Origin: Megaleporinus macrocephalus
Lineage: Eukaryota; Chordata; Actinopteri; Characiformes; Anostomidae
Direction: 5' to 3'
Length of the DNA: 64,000 nucleotides
Assembly (NCBI GenBank): GCA_021613375.1
Contig: CM038719.1
Coordinates: 35,449,747 to 35,513,746, forward strand
Every line of letters begins with the position of its first letter. The stretch's first letter is position 1. Shown piece after piece: positions 1-12,109 of this stretch. Under the pieces are notes generated by a model. That model was not told the origin of the DNA. It saw only the letters and a program-made list of their open reading frames with translations, and ran no database searches. Both the position numbers and the translations under genes were made by a program.

Positions 1-129
1 TTCAAACTTCATTGTTTTCACAATTTAGAAAAAAACTAATAAATATTGTTAGAAAGGATTGTGGGTAATCTGTTTGTTTACTTATCCAGATTAAATGAAG
101 ACTGACTCTCACTAACACAGATGTTCAGG

Positions 130-168
130 AGTTATTGTACGGTGCTCCCACTGAGCTGTACTGCTATG
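130..168 (-). other. 23-bp RSS of H1, damaged heptamer
   Basis: Heptamer CATAGCA (162-168), 23-bp spacer, nonamer ACAATAACT (130-138). The CAC core needed for RAG cleavage reads CAT. Confidence 0.85.
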
Positions 169-614
169 ACTCTCCTTGCAAAGTAATAAACAGCCGTGTC
201 TCCAGTCTCCAGGCTGCTGATGTCTAAGAAGAGCGTGTTACTGCTCGTGTCTCTGGAAATTGTAAAGCGGCTCTTAAAGGAAGCTCCAGTGTCTGCAGAT
301 CCACCACCCGATATGATACCGATATACTCCATGGCTTTCCCTGGAGGATGTCTGATCCAGTCTGTACCATAGTCAGTGAGGGCATAGCCAGAAACTCCAC
401 AGGTCAACCTCACTGATTCTCCAGGAGTCTTCAACTGAGCAGGAGACGAGCTCAGACTGATACCATGAACATCTGAGGAGGACAAAGAGGAGTCACTGAG
501 ACCATCAAACACTTTAAACTTCACCTTAAACCTAAAACTGCAACATATGGAGGTGATCAAATGTCACTTACATGGTAAGAGGACCAGCAGCAGCAGAGAA
601 GTCCAGCTCATCAT
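169..614 (-). pseudogene. ighv: IGHV gene H1, subgroup A, defective
   Basis: Heavy-chain V gene. Leader exon 572-614 (MMSWTSLLLLVLLP), donor GTAAGT at 566-571, acceptor CCTCAG, V exon 169-472. CDR1 is GYALTDYG, FR2 TDWIRHPPGKAMEYIG, CDR2 around IISGGGSA. The second canonical cysteine is lost: the FR3 end reads AVYYFARR where the other A genes read AVYYCARR, so the intradomain disulfide cannot form. FR2 also has Tyr for the usual Trp before IG. The heptamer is CATAGCA instead of the subgroup's CACAGCA. It lies nearest the low-coordinate edge, with H2 upstream. Best read as a pseudogene with an open frame. Confidence 0.92.
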
Positions 615-724
615 TGCTCTGAAAGTGTGTGTGTGCATGTGGTTAGTCAGTGTAGGTATTAGTGCTGATCTGTATTATATATACACTGTGACAGTGACTG
701 ACCTGCAGACGTGCTGAACCTGAA

Positions 725-732
725 ATTTACAT
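725..732 (-). promoter_or_regulatory. Octamer-like motif of H1
   Basis: ATGTAAAT in gene sense, one change from ATGCAAAT, about 110 bp 5' of the start codon as usual for VH promoters. Confidence 0.6.
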
Positions 733-2340
733 ACTTCTCATTTCAGATGATAAAGGAAGAACCAGCACATGTGTTTTCTAGATTAACTATGAAGCTGTTA
801 CTGAACAATCATCTTATTCTGTTTTGGTTACTAGATAATGAGATGTGACATTAAAACTATATTGACACAAAGGAAAATGCTATAAAAACATTTTACAAAA
901 ATATGAATTTCACAGTGTTATAATGAGGGTCCATTGCATTCTTTGTAATGTTTAAAAAAGTATACATTAGCTTATTTAATATTAAGGAATTAAAAGTAAC
1001 ACAGATTGGTGGTGTAATGAAAATGTAATGAAAATGTATTTATGCTGTATTTACACTGTTTACATAAATAGAGTTCAGTATATAGAAATAACATGCAGTG
1101 ATCCTCATTAAAACTCATATCTTAAATAAATGGACAGTAAAACAGGCCCGTTCCAAAATCCTAGACTCTTACACAGCAGTCTTCAATCAGGACAAGCTAC
1201 AGCTAGTACCAGCATCGGAATGTTACTGTGCTACCTAAGGTGGATCAAAACATTTAACACAGCAAGCTGGAATGAAAATCACACAAGTTGTTAGTTTGCT
1301 GTGCATGTTTAACTCTGGACAGTTTCTCAAACACTTGGACAATATTGAGCTGCTTCATTCAGAGATTAACTCTAAAGAGACTGAAGAGACGAGCAGTTCC
1401 ACTTTTATTAGCATCACAATCCCAACAGTAACCTTTAAGTAGCAGCCATGCTGTGTGAGTGTATCACTGTCTGCTGGATGAAGCAGATCATCTTAAACTG
1501 AGAGTTTCACAGTGACAACTTTAATTTACTTTGTGTTGATGTGGAGATGAAAGTGAGTAGTCAGTATAGGTAACATTAGATACTGACAAGATCCAAGTAA
1601 CTAACATAGCTAACTAAATAGTATGAGGGCGGAGCTTATTTACACTGAGGTTCATTTCACTTTCCTGTCCCCTGTTTTAACAGCCAGACAATCAGAGCAC
1701 AGCTCATTAAATTATTTATGAGTTCACCATAATAAGTGGAAACAGCTTGTTTTATTTTAAGACCAGATCATAGGGAGTTGTATTGGATTGGAGTGTTAAA
1801 ATGGCATTGGTGTATTTTTCACCCCCACCAAAGTCACATACCTCCTATGAATAATTATTTACCATGTATATTTTAAAATACTGAATGAATGTATTCAATG
1901 GATCCTTTAAGAAGAGGTTATTAAATAATTCAATAGATATTTAGGTAATTTCTCTTCTCTTTCTACATCTGCTTGCAATAAGCTAAACCTCTTTCTCTGC
2001 TGTTTTTCTCTATTGACTTCTATTGTAAACTACAAGCCACACTCCCGCTATTGCTTCAGGCTATTCATATGTTGTCATATGACCCATATGATATAATTAA
2101 GTATCAGTTGTTATTGCATTACACACATCAGGAAATAAGTTATTATGAAGGTAAATATGTAAATATACTCTGAAAGGTATAAATATAAATATTTAGTTTT
2201 CTCAGGAGTAAGTTACATATTTATACTTTTCATAATGTAATGTTTCAAATAGAACAGTATAGAATTGTAATTTGGACTTTGGTGCAATGATGCTCCAGAA
2301 TTGAGATAAAAGATTTTCCTCTCTGCTCGTCTCTTCATCT
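733..2340. other. A-to-B spacer, no gene
   Basis: AT-rich spacer between H2 and the H1 promoter. The stretch from about 1130 to 2300 recurs at 6.72-7.85, 16.8-17.95, 31.2-32.2, 36.9-37.9 and 42.3-42.95 kb, so it marks the A-to-B part of a cassette. No credible ORF or RNA gene seen. Confidence 0.7.
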
Positions 2341-2346
2341 CAACAG

Positions 2347-2385
2347 TGTTTTTGTACAGCTGTCTGTATGAGTCCCACCACTGTG
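2347..2385 (-). other. 23-bp RSS of H2
   Basis: Heptamer CACAGTG (2379-2385), 23-bp spacer, nonamer ACAAAAACA (2347-2355). Near consensus. Confidence 0.93.
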
Positions 2386-2823
2386 AGGCTCTCTAGCACA
2401 GTAATACACTGCAGTGTCTTCAGGCTTCAGTTGACTCATGTGCAGGTAGAAATTAGAACTGTCCTTGGATGCTGTGAATCTGCCCTGAACTGTCTGGGCT
2501 GAGCTCTTGTAAGATTCAGAGTGATAGTAAATAATCCATTCCAGTCCTTTTCCAGGAGCCTGTCTGATCCAGTGCATTATAGTGCCCCCCAAATTGAATC
2601 CACTGCAGGCACAGGTCAGTTTGTGAGACCCACCTGGAGCCACTGCTACTGACCCCTCAGACTGTGTGAGAACAACCTGAGAGTGGACGCCTGAACAGAG
2701 ACACAAAGAAACAGCAGGTTAAATATTGTTAGCTTATTTAAAGCATTAATATTGATCCTCATTGAGACACATTACAGACTCACATCCTGCAATCAGCAGC
2801 AGCAGTAAAGACGTGAGGAACAT
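2386..2823 (-). CDS. ighv: IGHV gene H2, subgroup B
   Basis: Intact heavy-chain V gene. Leader exon 2784-2823 ([13 protein letters not shown]), donor GTGAGT, acceptor GTTCAG, V exon 2386-2690. The mature chain starts near [12 protein letters not shown]1 has the canonical cysteine in [10 protein letters not shown], followed two residues later by an extra cysteine typical of this subgroup. CDR1 is [10 protein letters not shown]2 [18 protein letters not shown]2 around YYHSESY, FR3 [18 protein letters not shown], ending [11 protein letters not shown] at the heptamer. The signal, both core cysteines, FR2 Trp and RSS are all present, so it is probably functional. It encodes the antigen-binding N-terminal domain of an Ig heavy chain after V(D)J joining. 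Confidence 0.95.
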
Positions 2824-2926
2824 GGTGTTTGTGGAGCTGGAGCTGATCAGAGATACCAGAAAGCTGGAGATCCTCTCCAAACTGTGCTTCATTTACTCTA
2901 CATATAGAGGAGGAGGTTCAGGAGAA

Positions 2927-2934
2927 GTTTGCAT
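2927..2934 (-). promoter_or_regulatory. Octamer-like motif of H2
   Basis: ATGCAAAC, 7 of 8 matches to the Ig octamer, about 104 bp 5' of the ATG. Confidence 0.7.
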
Positions 2935-2997
2935 AACAGATCAGTGACGTAAGACACTGACTGACAGGAGGAGGCAGGTTTGGTTTTTGAATGAAGG

Positions 2998-3011
2998 GCG
3001 CCCCCTGCTGG
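2998..3011 (-). promoter_or_regulatory. CTCF-core-like motif upstream of H2
   Basis: CCAGCAGGGGGCGC in V sense, fitting the CCASYAGRKGGC core of CTCF. About 175 bp 5' of the leader ATG. Binding is inferred from motif only. Confidence 0.6.
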
Positions 3012-3522
3012 AACATAAGTAAAATATGAGGGAATTAATTTCACAGCTTCACTCAGAGTGATGTTTGGTCTGTTTTCTGGAGATGTTCTGAACATTCAGT
3101 CAGTGTCAGTAATTTCTAATCTTACTGTAATGAATGTCTGTATTATACATTAATGTGTTCACATTATTACTGTGAAAAGCCAGACATGCTTTTATTTTTT
3201 GCAAGAAATTCTTAGAAGTTGGTTTTACATTTTCAGCTTCTCAGCATCTACATAATCCTAACTACACTGAGTGATGTTGAGGTATCTACTGGGGTAGTCA
3301 TACCAGCAGCTTCCCTTATGGATAAGTATGTCTTGATCTTCTCGTCGGCATGCTGGAGGTTGTTAACTTCCTATAGAATGAATTTCTTCCCAATCAAAAC
3401 GTTTCCCAGATTATTTCCATTACATGATTCATTAGAATTGGTTTGTACTGATCAGCATTCATGATACCTTTAATTAAATGACCAGCTCTGAATGTTCTTA
3501 TATATACTCAAACTTGAACAGG

Positions 3523-3879
3523 GTCATGTTGCCCGTCTCTGCTGGTGAGTCTGCTCAACCAGAGGACTACACTCGCCAGAACCCCCTGCTTGATGAGGTC
3601 TCCCTCATGCGTCCTCCCCCAGCCTATCATCACCATCTCCTGAAAATTGAGTTCACCTGTTTATAATTACCTGTGCATGTATATTCACTGCTCTGTTCTC
3701 TTGCTCTTTGCTCTCTGAGCGTTCTTGTCTGATGGCTTGTATCGTGTTTGATCTTCTTCCTTGTGTTTTGTTTTGACCATGTCTTTGATATTACAGTATT
3801 GCAGTGAGCCCCCACTTCAATAAAGCCCTTTGCTGTTTTTTAACTCCGCGAGCATCTGTTCTGTCCTTCAAGCCTGACA
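3523..3879 (+). repeat. LTR-like interspersed repeat, copy 1
   Basis: About 357 bp running from GTCATGTTGCCCGTC to GCCTGACA, with AATAAA followed by GCCC near the 3' end. Related copies lie at 44.86-45.24 kb (full), 39.13-39.43 kb (3' part missing) and 20.55-20.68 kb (internal deletion). The TGTCA/TGACA-like ends and polyadenylation signal suggest a solo LTR. No clear target duplication was found because the flanks are duplicated with it. Confidence 0.45.
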
Positions 3880-4986
3880 CACTGATCCTCCATCATCCTG
3901 TACTCATGACAGTGAAACATAAGTAAACATGGTTTGAAGAGTGTTTCAGTGCTTTAGTTGTACACCTACTGTCTTGTGTTACCTTCAGAACTCTCAGATT
4001 CAGACTCACTGATCCTTACTCCACATCTTAGATGTCCAGCTTTGGTGTTTAAGTCCTATTGTTCTTCAATTCTTATCTCAGTATCAGTATATTGATAGCC
4101 ACACGTCATTTTCAGATATTTTCAGACCAGTTCCATTTTTTTCTGTATCTTTTAGAGTTTTTTTTGATCTACACATTCAGAAAAACAAACTTCAATTTCC
4201 TTTTGGTCTCCTAAGAAACATCTGCTTCATGCTTAGAGATGCACATGAGAATTAAATGTGTGCCTCTATGAATGCTAATATCTCTTTGAAGGAGAACATG
4301 TCAGTGAGATCTTTGGGAGGTTGCAACTGAAGCTTGTTGTGTAAAGTGGCAATAGGTGCACAAAAGTAAAGAACAGATATATTAAATATGGGAGACACAC
4401 TCCTGGTGTAAAAAAAGACATCTGCTGTAGATGTTGCTGTGTGATTGGTTGAAATGTGGTTGTGTATGATTGTGTTTTAATTAGTGTTACTTTAATGTTT
4501 ATGGTCAGTGGGTGTTGTATGGCTGTTGGGGACCTTCCCCTCTATTTTCAGTGTTGGATATTAATGTAATTTAATATAAAATATCATCCCTGCCAAAAAA
4601 AACCACGCAACAACAAGTACCTGTGAAAGAGTAACTTTACAGGAGAGTGCAAAACACATTGTTAACTTTAAGATTTTAATGAAAGTGATTCTGGAGCATC
4701 TTTGTTTGTGCATTCATCATATTTAGTACTCAATTTAAAAAACAGAAACATTGTTCAAATGATAACTTTAGTAAAACTGTACATACAAGCTTTGCATTGC
4801 ATATCTCTGGTCTCGTATTTCCTAATGTTTTAAGCAAGAAGTTGGGACACCCAAAGAACAAAAGGTAAAAAAGTCTACAGAGTAAATGGAAATAATTCAG
4901 AAAAAATATAGAACGCTACTGTAAATGCATGTAGTTTGGTAAATCATTATTATATAGGGTTTTTTTATTATTATGCATATTATATA
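3880..4986. other. Spacer, no gene
   Basis: AT-rich spacer shared with 45.24-46.35 kb. A part around 4.2-4.55 kb also recurs near 21.0 kb and 54.6 kb. No coding signal seen. Confidence 0.6.
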
Positions 4987-5118
4987 TGCATTATCCCTGG
5001 ACCCTAATCTGAACCAGGCTGTGCCATCATTAGCAAGGACAAAACCAGTAACCTCACAGAACAACATGCAGAGTAATTTGGTGGAAGAATCCCCTTCAGG
5101 ATAAGATGTACCACCCAA
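4987..5118 (-). pseudogene. VH relic R1 (FR1-CDR1-FR2 fragment)
   Basis: A short open stretch reads LLCMLFCEVTGFVLANDG followed by TAWFR. This has the spacing of a V domain: Cys, then C-x-V-x-G-[FY] of FR1/CDR1, then the FR2 Trp 14 residues after the Cys. It resembles subgroup A (CGVSGYALTDYGTDWIR). No FR3, cysteine 104, RSS or leader remains. Related fragments lie at 6.48, 40.6 and 46.35 kb, all in the same position on the H1-proximal side of C-type flanks. Confidence 0.6.
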
Positions 5119-5334
5119 TCACATTTTCTGTATTTTTTATTCTTTTCTAATATATAAATGGTCAGCTGTTTCAGCTTAAAGGGGAACATTTTACCCCAAT
5201 GTTCCCTCCATCATACATAACTAATTATTGAACTCTGAACTTTATTCTAAAGTTGGTTGTAAATAATGTCATTAAACGTGTCATTAAATAATAAACACTA
5301 ACATACAAATACATGTACTGGAGTGTCGGCTCTG

Positions 5335-5373
5335 TGTTTTTGTACAGCGTGTACATCAGTTAGAGTCACTGTG
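5335..5373 (-). other. 23-bp RSS of H3
   Basis: Heptamer CACAGTG (5367-5373), 23-bp spacer, nonamer ACAAAAACA (5335-5343). Confidence 0.93.
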
Positions 5374-5847
5374 AGAGTCTTGCACAGTAATACACAGCTG
5401 TGTCTTCAGTCTGCAGATTCTGTCCTTGTAATGTTATTGTGTTGGTTCCAGTGTTTCTGGAGATGCTGAACCTGCTTTTCAGTTTATCACTGTAAGCTGT
5501 GCCCCCATAGCTATAGATATTTCCAATCCACTCCAGAGCTTTTCCTGCAGGCTGTCGGATCCAACCTGTGTGCTCGCTAGTGACTGAATATGAAACCTTG
5601 CAGTTGATGGTCAGACTCTCGCCTGGACGGACCACCATGGAAGCAGGCTGAGTCAGTTCATAACAGTGAACACCTGTAGATCAGAAATATATAAAGTTAT
5701 TTGAAGTATGAGCTTAAATATGAATGTGTATAAAGTGTATGATCTTAAATGTGTATAAACTAAACTCTAACAGAGTGAAATGTGTTGTTTACTGAGTAAC
5801 TTACAGGATGCAGCTGCCAGCAGGAGCAGTAGAGATGTAGAGAACAT
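5374..5847 (-). CDS. ighv: IGHV gene H3, subgroup C
   Basis: Intact V gene. Leader exon 5805-5847 (MFSTSLLLLLAAAS), donor GTAAGT, acceptor CTACAG at 5674-5679, V exon 5374-5673. Splicing gives CVHCYELTQPASMVVRPGE. CDR1 is YSVTSEHT, FR2 GWIRQPAGKALEWIG, CDR2 around IYSYGGT. FR3 is SRFSISRNTGTNTITLQG, then [11 protein letters not shown]. Core cysteines (INCKVS and YYC) and FR2 Trp are present. Probably functional. Confidence 0.95.
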
Positions 5848-5949
5848 GGTTGGTGTTGAAGTTGGACCTGTTGGAGGTTCTCTGCTCTCCACAGTTTGTG
5901 TGTCTTCTAAATACAGATAGCAATGACAGATGTTGCAGGGGGGGCTTGT

Positions 5950-5957
5950 ATTTGCTT
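5950..5957 (-). promoter_or_regulatory. Octamer-like motif of H3
   Basis: AAGCAAAT, one change from ATGCAAAT, the spelling typical of subgroup C, about 103 bp 5' of the ATG. Confidence 0.6.
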
Positions 5958-6477
5958 ATGACACATGAGAATCAAATCTATTTAAGAGCCAGAGTAGGGG
6001 GCAGTAGTTTGTTTATGTAAGAAAGCTTTCTCTGCCTGTTTACAACAAATAAATTAAATGTTGTGTTTTATTGTATTCTGTTGTGATCAAATGCTTTAAT
6101 GTTCAAAGGTCGTAAGTGATAACCTCCCCTCCTTTATCTTAATCTCAGATTTCATACTTTACTTATTGTTTACTCAGTGTAAAAGACAAAGAAAGTGTTT
6201 AACTGATCACTTTTAGAAAATCAACACAAATGTTTGCTGCTTTCCTGAAGATGACAAACGATACATTTGTACTAAACGATAGTGTTAAGAAATATGTTGG
6301 GAATCGAAACGCAACAAAATAAAAAAAGTCCACAGAGCAAATGGAAATGATTTGGGAAAATGTATGATACCTGAAATGCATGAAACAGTTTATTTATATC
6401 ATCCTCGTTATTATTAATTTAAATATTAACTTGAAAAAGCAGTAGTGCAGGGAAAGAAATGCAGGAGTTTTCAGATC

Positions 6478-6572
6478 CTCCACTCCAGATCTTATCCCTG
6501 GAGCTTAAACTGGACCAGTGAGGACATAACCAGAACAACATGTTCCCCAGGGTAAGATGTACCATCCAATCA
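6478..6572 (-). pseudogene. VH relic R2, internally deleted
   Basis: This segment aligns by eye with relics R3 and R4 but lacks a middle part. It keeps the complement of GATCTGGAGTGG (Asp-Leu-Glu-Trp, the FR2 end of a V domain) and the block around ATGTTGTTCTGGTTATGTCC. No open frame remains. Confidence 0.45.
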
Positions 6573-6599
6573 TATATTCTGTATTTCTTCTTTAATCTG

Positions 6600-7850
6600 A
6601 TTTCATTCTGAAGAGGTTTTTATGACTTGATTGTGACCTAAAAAAAGGAACAATTATCTTATTCTGCTTTGATTGCTAGATAATGAGATACAACATGAAA
6701 ACAGTATTAACACAAAAGCATCGGAATGTTACTGTGCTATTTAAGGTGGATCAAAACATTTAACACAACAAGCTGGAATGAAAATCCCACAAGTTGTTAG
6801 TTTGCTGTGCACGTTTGTCTCCGGACAGTTTCTCAAACACTTGGACAATATTGAGCTACTTTATTCAGAGATTAACTCTAAAGAGACTGAAGAGACTGAA
6901 GAGACGAGCAGTTCCACTTTTATTAGCATCACAACCCCAACAGTAACCTGTAAGTAGCAGCCATGCTGTGTGAGTGTATCACTGTCTGCTGGATGAAGCA
7001 GATCATCTTAAACTTAGAGTTTCACAGTGACAACTTTCATTTACTTTGTGTTGATGTGGAGATAAAAGCGAGTAGCCAGTATAGGTAACGTTAGATCCTA
7101 TCAAGCTCCAAGTAACTAACATAGCTAACTAAATATGAGGGTGGAGCTTATTTACACTGAGGTTCATTTCACTTTCCTGTCCCCTTTTTCAACAGCCAGC
7201 CAATCAGAGCACAGCTCATTAAATTATTTATGAGTTTACCATAATAAGTGAAAATAGCTTGTTTTATTCTAGGACCAGATCATAGGGAGTCGTGTTGGAT
7301 TGGAGTGTTAAAATGCTATTGGTGTATTTTTCACCCCAACCAAAGTCACATACCTCCTATGAATAATTATGTACCATGTATATTTTAAAATACTGAATGA
7401 ATGTATTCAATGGATCCTTTAAGAAGAGGTTATTAAATAATTCAATAGATATTTAGGTAATTTCTCTTTCAGCTCTTACTACATCTGCTTCCAATGAGCT
7501 AAACCTCTCTCTCTGCTGTTTTTCTCTAGTGACTTGTATTGTGAACTACAAGCCAAACTCACCCTATTGCTTCAGGCTATTCATATGTTGTCATATGACC
7601 CATATGATATAATTATCAGTTGTTATTACATTACACACATTAGAAAATAAGTTTTTGTGAAGGTAAATATGTAAATATACTCTGAAAGGTACAAATATAT
7701 ATATATATATTTAGTTTTCTCAGGAGTAAGTTACATATTTCTACTTTTCATAATGAAATGTTTCATACAGAACAGTATAGAACTGCAATTTGGACTTTGG
7801 TACAATGATGCTCCAGAATTGAGACAAAAGATTTTCTTCGCTGCTCATCT
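6600..7850. other. A-cassette flank without an A gene
   Basis: From about 6.72 to 7.85 kb the sequence matches the spacer that lies 5' of A genes elsewhere (for example 16.87-17.95 kb). Where the A gene and its promoter should be, around 6.6-6.7 kb, the sequence instead joins relic R2 flank. The A gene appears to have been lost. Confidence 0.6.
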
Positions 7851-7864
7851 CGTCATCTCAACAG

Positions 7865-7903
7865 TGTTTTTGTACAGCTGTCTGTATGAGTCCCACTACT
7901 GTG
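7865..7903 (-). other. 23-bp RSS of H4
   Basis: Heptamer CACAGTA (7897-7903; last base differs from CACAGTG), 23-bp spacer, nonamer ACAAAAACA (7865-7873). Confidence 0.88.
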
Positions 7904-8339
7904 AGGGTCTCTAGCACAGTAATACACTGCAGTGTCTTCAGGCTTCAGTTGACTCATGTGCAGGTAGAAATTAGAACTGTCCTTGGATGCTGTGAATCTG
8001 CCCTGAACTGTCTGGGCTGAGCTCTTGCTACTCTCAGAATAATAGTAAATAATCCATTCCAGTCCTTTTCCAGGAGCCTGTGATCCAGTGCATGTTATAG
8101 CTGCCCACACTGAATCCACTGCAGGCACAGGTCAGTTTGTGAGATCCACCTGTAGCCACTGTTACTGACCCCTCAGACTGTGTGAGAACAACCTGAGAGT
8201 GGACGCCTGAACAGAGACACAAAGAAACAACAGGTTAAATATTGTTAGTTTATTTAAAGCATTAATATTGATCCTCATTGAGACACATTACAGACTCACA
8301 TCCTGCAATCAGCAGCAGCAGTAAAGACGTGAGGAACAT
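7904..8339 (-). pseudogene. ighv: IGHV pseudogene H4, subgroup B, 2-bp frameshift
   Basis: Leader exon 8300-8339 and splice sites are intact, V exon 7904-8206. The 5' frame reads QVVLTQSEG to CDR1 GFSVGSYN and MHWI. A 2-nt deletion at 8080/8081 (in the codons for IRQAPG) then shifts the frame. The 3' frame resumes with [12 protein letters not shown]2 YYSESS and ends YYCARDP. Heptamer is CACAGTA. It resembles H20 closely. It has CTCF-like and octamer motifs upstream. Non-functional as it stands. Confidence 0.93.
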
Positions 8340-8442
8340 GGTGTTTGTGGAGCTGGAGCTGATCAGAGTTACCAGAAAGCTGGAGATCCTCTCCAAACTG
8401 TGCTACATTTACTCTACATATAGAGAAGGAGGTTTAGGAGAA

Positions 8443-8450
8443 GTTTGCAT
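8443..8450 (-). promoter_or_regulatory. Octamer-like motif of H4
   Basis: ATGCAAAC, about 104 bp 5' of the ATG. Confidence 0.65.
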
Positions 8451-8513
8451 AACAGCTCAGTGATGTAAGACACTGACTGACAGGAGTATAATAGACAGGT
8501 TTTTGAATAAAGG

Positions 8514-8527
8514 GCGCCCCCTACTGG
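8514..8527 (-). promoter_or_regulatory. CTCF-core-like motif upstream of H4
   Basis: CCAGTAGGGGGCGC in V sense, kept although the gene is broken. Confidence 0.6.
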
Positions 8528-9960
8528 AATATAAATGAAACATGAGGGAATTTATTTCACAGCTTCACTCAGAGTGATGTTTAGTCTGTTTGCTAGAGAT
8601 GTTCTGAACATTCAGTCAGTGTCAGTAATTTCTAATCTTACTGTAATGTAGAATGTATGTAATATACATACAGAATCTTGTTGCATATACAATATATTTA
8701 TATACTGGCTCCATGTTGATACTGATTAGGAATAATTTTGGGAATTATTGAATAGTTAAGATGGTTTGCAGAGTGGCTGCAGGATGGTTGCAGATGAGTC
8801 CGGGCCCAGTAGACTCAGTACAGCATACAAGTGTTTGGTATGTTGTTTGTTTGTAGAAATGCTTTCTAGAGGCTGTTTTAGCAGCATGGAAAGAAAAGAA
8901 CCCTTAAAGATGCTACCTGTCATCTTTACTCACACTTAAATAACATCATAATAAAAAAACTCTAAATCTTATTCTATTTGTACTGAAATATGGCTGTGAA
9001 GCAGTTATAAGATCTCTGGTGTCTCTTTAGAGGTGTGTAGTATGAAAATATTATTAAAAATTACAGAGAGAACCTGACATTTTTGATATTCAGCAGTGAG
9101 TTATAAACACATCGTTGGCATCATGATGTTTATAACCATAGAGCTAGACTAAGGTTTTAAGTCACTAATGGAAGAAATAGTTTGAAAACTGTACATGTGC
9201 TCATTATGTGTTTCTACTTTTGGAATTTATTTGATTTTTCATTCATTTTTAAACCATTTATTTAATCATGCAAGTCATTAACAACATAATATTGTTCACA
9301 GTTGTGGCCTGACAAGCAGTAGAAGACACTTAAGGAGAAGGTCAATGGTCAAGAAACATTCAAACCAAAAAAATAAAATAAAACACATTTAAATAATATG
9401 TTTTCACAAACACCAAATAAAGATTAACACAACTGATAGACAACTAAAATAATCAGGTAATTAAGAAACCGGTGCATTTTCTCAGTATTAATTTAGTATT
9501 ATTTAGTTTTTATTAAATTATTGTATGTTCCAATCATGTGCTGTAGCAGACTGTAATGAATTGGAGCCAATATGAAGAGTTTGTTCTGGGGACTTTAAGT
9601 TGAAGGACGTGCTACATGAAAATTATAAGTGTTTTTATCCAATTCAGGTTCTATTATAGACTTCATATATCAATTCAGAACTATTGGTATATTTTATTGT
9701 TGTTGTAATGAATATCAGTGAACTCACCATGGGATTCATTATGTTTATGATCATTAAACTCATTGTCTGTTCATTTGACATGAGCCTTTATTTTTTTAGG
9801 AACATTCATTATGTACCCAGGTGCCTAGGAGGTTAACTAAATACACTATATTTAAAATTGTTAGTTTTATTTCTTTTTTCTTTGCAGAACTTTGTTTGTT
9901 TTGTGTTTTGCATTTATATAAAAAAGACGGCTATATATGAATAGCCTCGATCTTGATTGG
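8528..9960. other. B-to-C spacer, no gene
   Basis: AT-rich spacer, closely related to 27.18-28.65 and 32.88-34.36 kb. No coding signal seen. Confidence 0.7.
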
Positions 9961-9965
9961 CTTAG

Positions 9966-10004
9966 GGTTTCTGTACAGCGTGTGCATTAGTTCCTGTCAC
10001 TGTG
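9966..10004 (-). other. 23-bp RSS of H5
   Basis: Heptamer CACAGTG (9998-10004), 23-bp spacer, nonamer ACAGAAACC (9966-9974). Confidence 0.92.
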
Positions 10005-10455
10005 TGTCTCTTGCACAGTAATACACAGCTGTGTCTTCAGTCTGCAGATTCTGTCCTTGTAATGTTATTGTGTTGGTTCCAGTGTTTCTGGAGATGCTGA
10101 ACCTGCTTTTCAGTTTATCACTGTAATATGTGCTCCCTGATGAATCCCAACTAATAAATCCAATCCACTCCAGAGCTTTTCCTGCAGGCTGCTGGATCCA
10201 GCCTGTACTTTCACTGGTAACTGAATATGAAACCTTGCATTTGATGGTCAGGCTCTGGCCTGGACAGACCACCATGGAATCAGGCTGAGTCAGTTCATAA
10301 CAGTGAACACTTGTAGATCAAAAACATACAATTTATTACATACATCATCCAGAACATAACCATGAAACTGGACTTTGACTGAGTGAAACATGTTGTTTAC
10401 TGAGTAACTCACAGGATGCAGCTGCCAGCAGGAGCAGTAGAGATGTAGAGAACAT
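10005..10455 (-). pseudogene. ighv: IGHV gene H5, subgroup C, splice acceptor lost
   Basis: Leader exon 10413-10455 with donor GTGAGT, V exon frame 10005-10310. The V frame is open: CDR1 YSVTSEST, FR2 GWIQQPAGKALEWIG, CDR2 around ISWDSSGST, end YYCARDT. The acceptor that reads CTACAG in the other C genes reads CTACAA at 10311-10316, so the AG is gone. Use of the next AG, one base on, would shift the frame and meet TGA within a few codons. FR1 also has Cys for Arg (MVVCPGQ). It is probably unable to make a correct transcript unless a distant AG is used. Confidence 0.88.
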
Positions 10456-10552
10456 GGTTGGTGTGGAAGTTGGACCTGCAGGATGTTCTCTGTTCTCCAC
10501 AGCTTAGTAGAGAGGGTCTTCTAAACATGGGGAGATCCAAGGAGGGGCTTGT

Positions 10553-10560
10553 ATTTGCTT
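10553..10560 (-). promoter_or_regulatory. Octamer-like motif of H5
   Basis: AAGCAAAT, about 98 bp 5' of the ATG. Confidence 0.6.
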
Positions 10561-10856
10561 ATCTAATGATGGCCACACCTATTTGAGCCATAGAGGCAAG
10601 AGCAGTATTTGAATGTGCTGCATGAAACATGTTGCTCTGTTTGATTTCAACTAATAAATGCAAAAAAATTGTCCATATTTAAGCCTGGAACCATGAAATA
10701 AAATAAACATTCAGGAGGTGCAGGTTCAAGATGTTTACTTCTGTTACCTTCATTGCAGTAAATATTTAAACAGCACATGTAGAACTGTGTAGAAAGCTCT
10801 CCAAGCTTTTTCTTATTGCAACCCAGTATTATTTACAGTTCTCATCTGTTCTAATG

Positions 10857-11990
<1,134 letters not shown>

Positions 11991-11993
11991 GTG

Positions 11994-11994
11994 C

Positions 11995-12062
<68 letters not shown>
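11994..12062. repeat. (TTA)n microsatellite
   Basis: About 23 copies of a trinucleotide. A shorter remnant sits at the matching place near 56.8 kb. Confidence 0.95.
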
Positions 12063-12063
<1 letters not shown>

Positions 12064-12109
12064 ATGTTTATCATGACACCAAAACCCAAAAACAATCGTG
12101 TGAACCTAA

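Noticed and set aside
2762..2947. Recurrent 61-codon plus-strand frame beginning MRHITDSHP over every B leader (also 8278, 26924, 32628, 53508, 62928)
   Set aside because: It is antisense to the leader exon and promoter of duplicated B genes. Its conservation is explained by the V gene duplication, and its amino acids track the leader exon.
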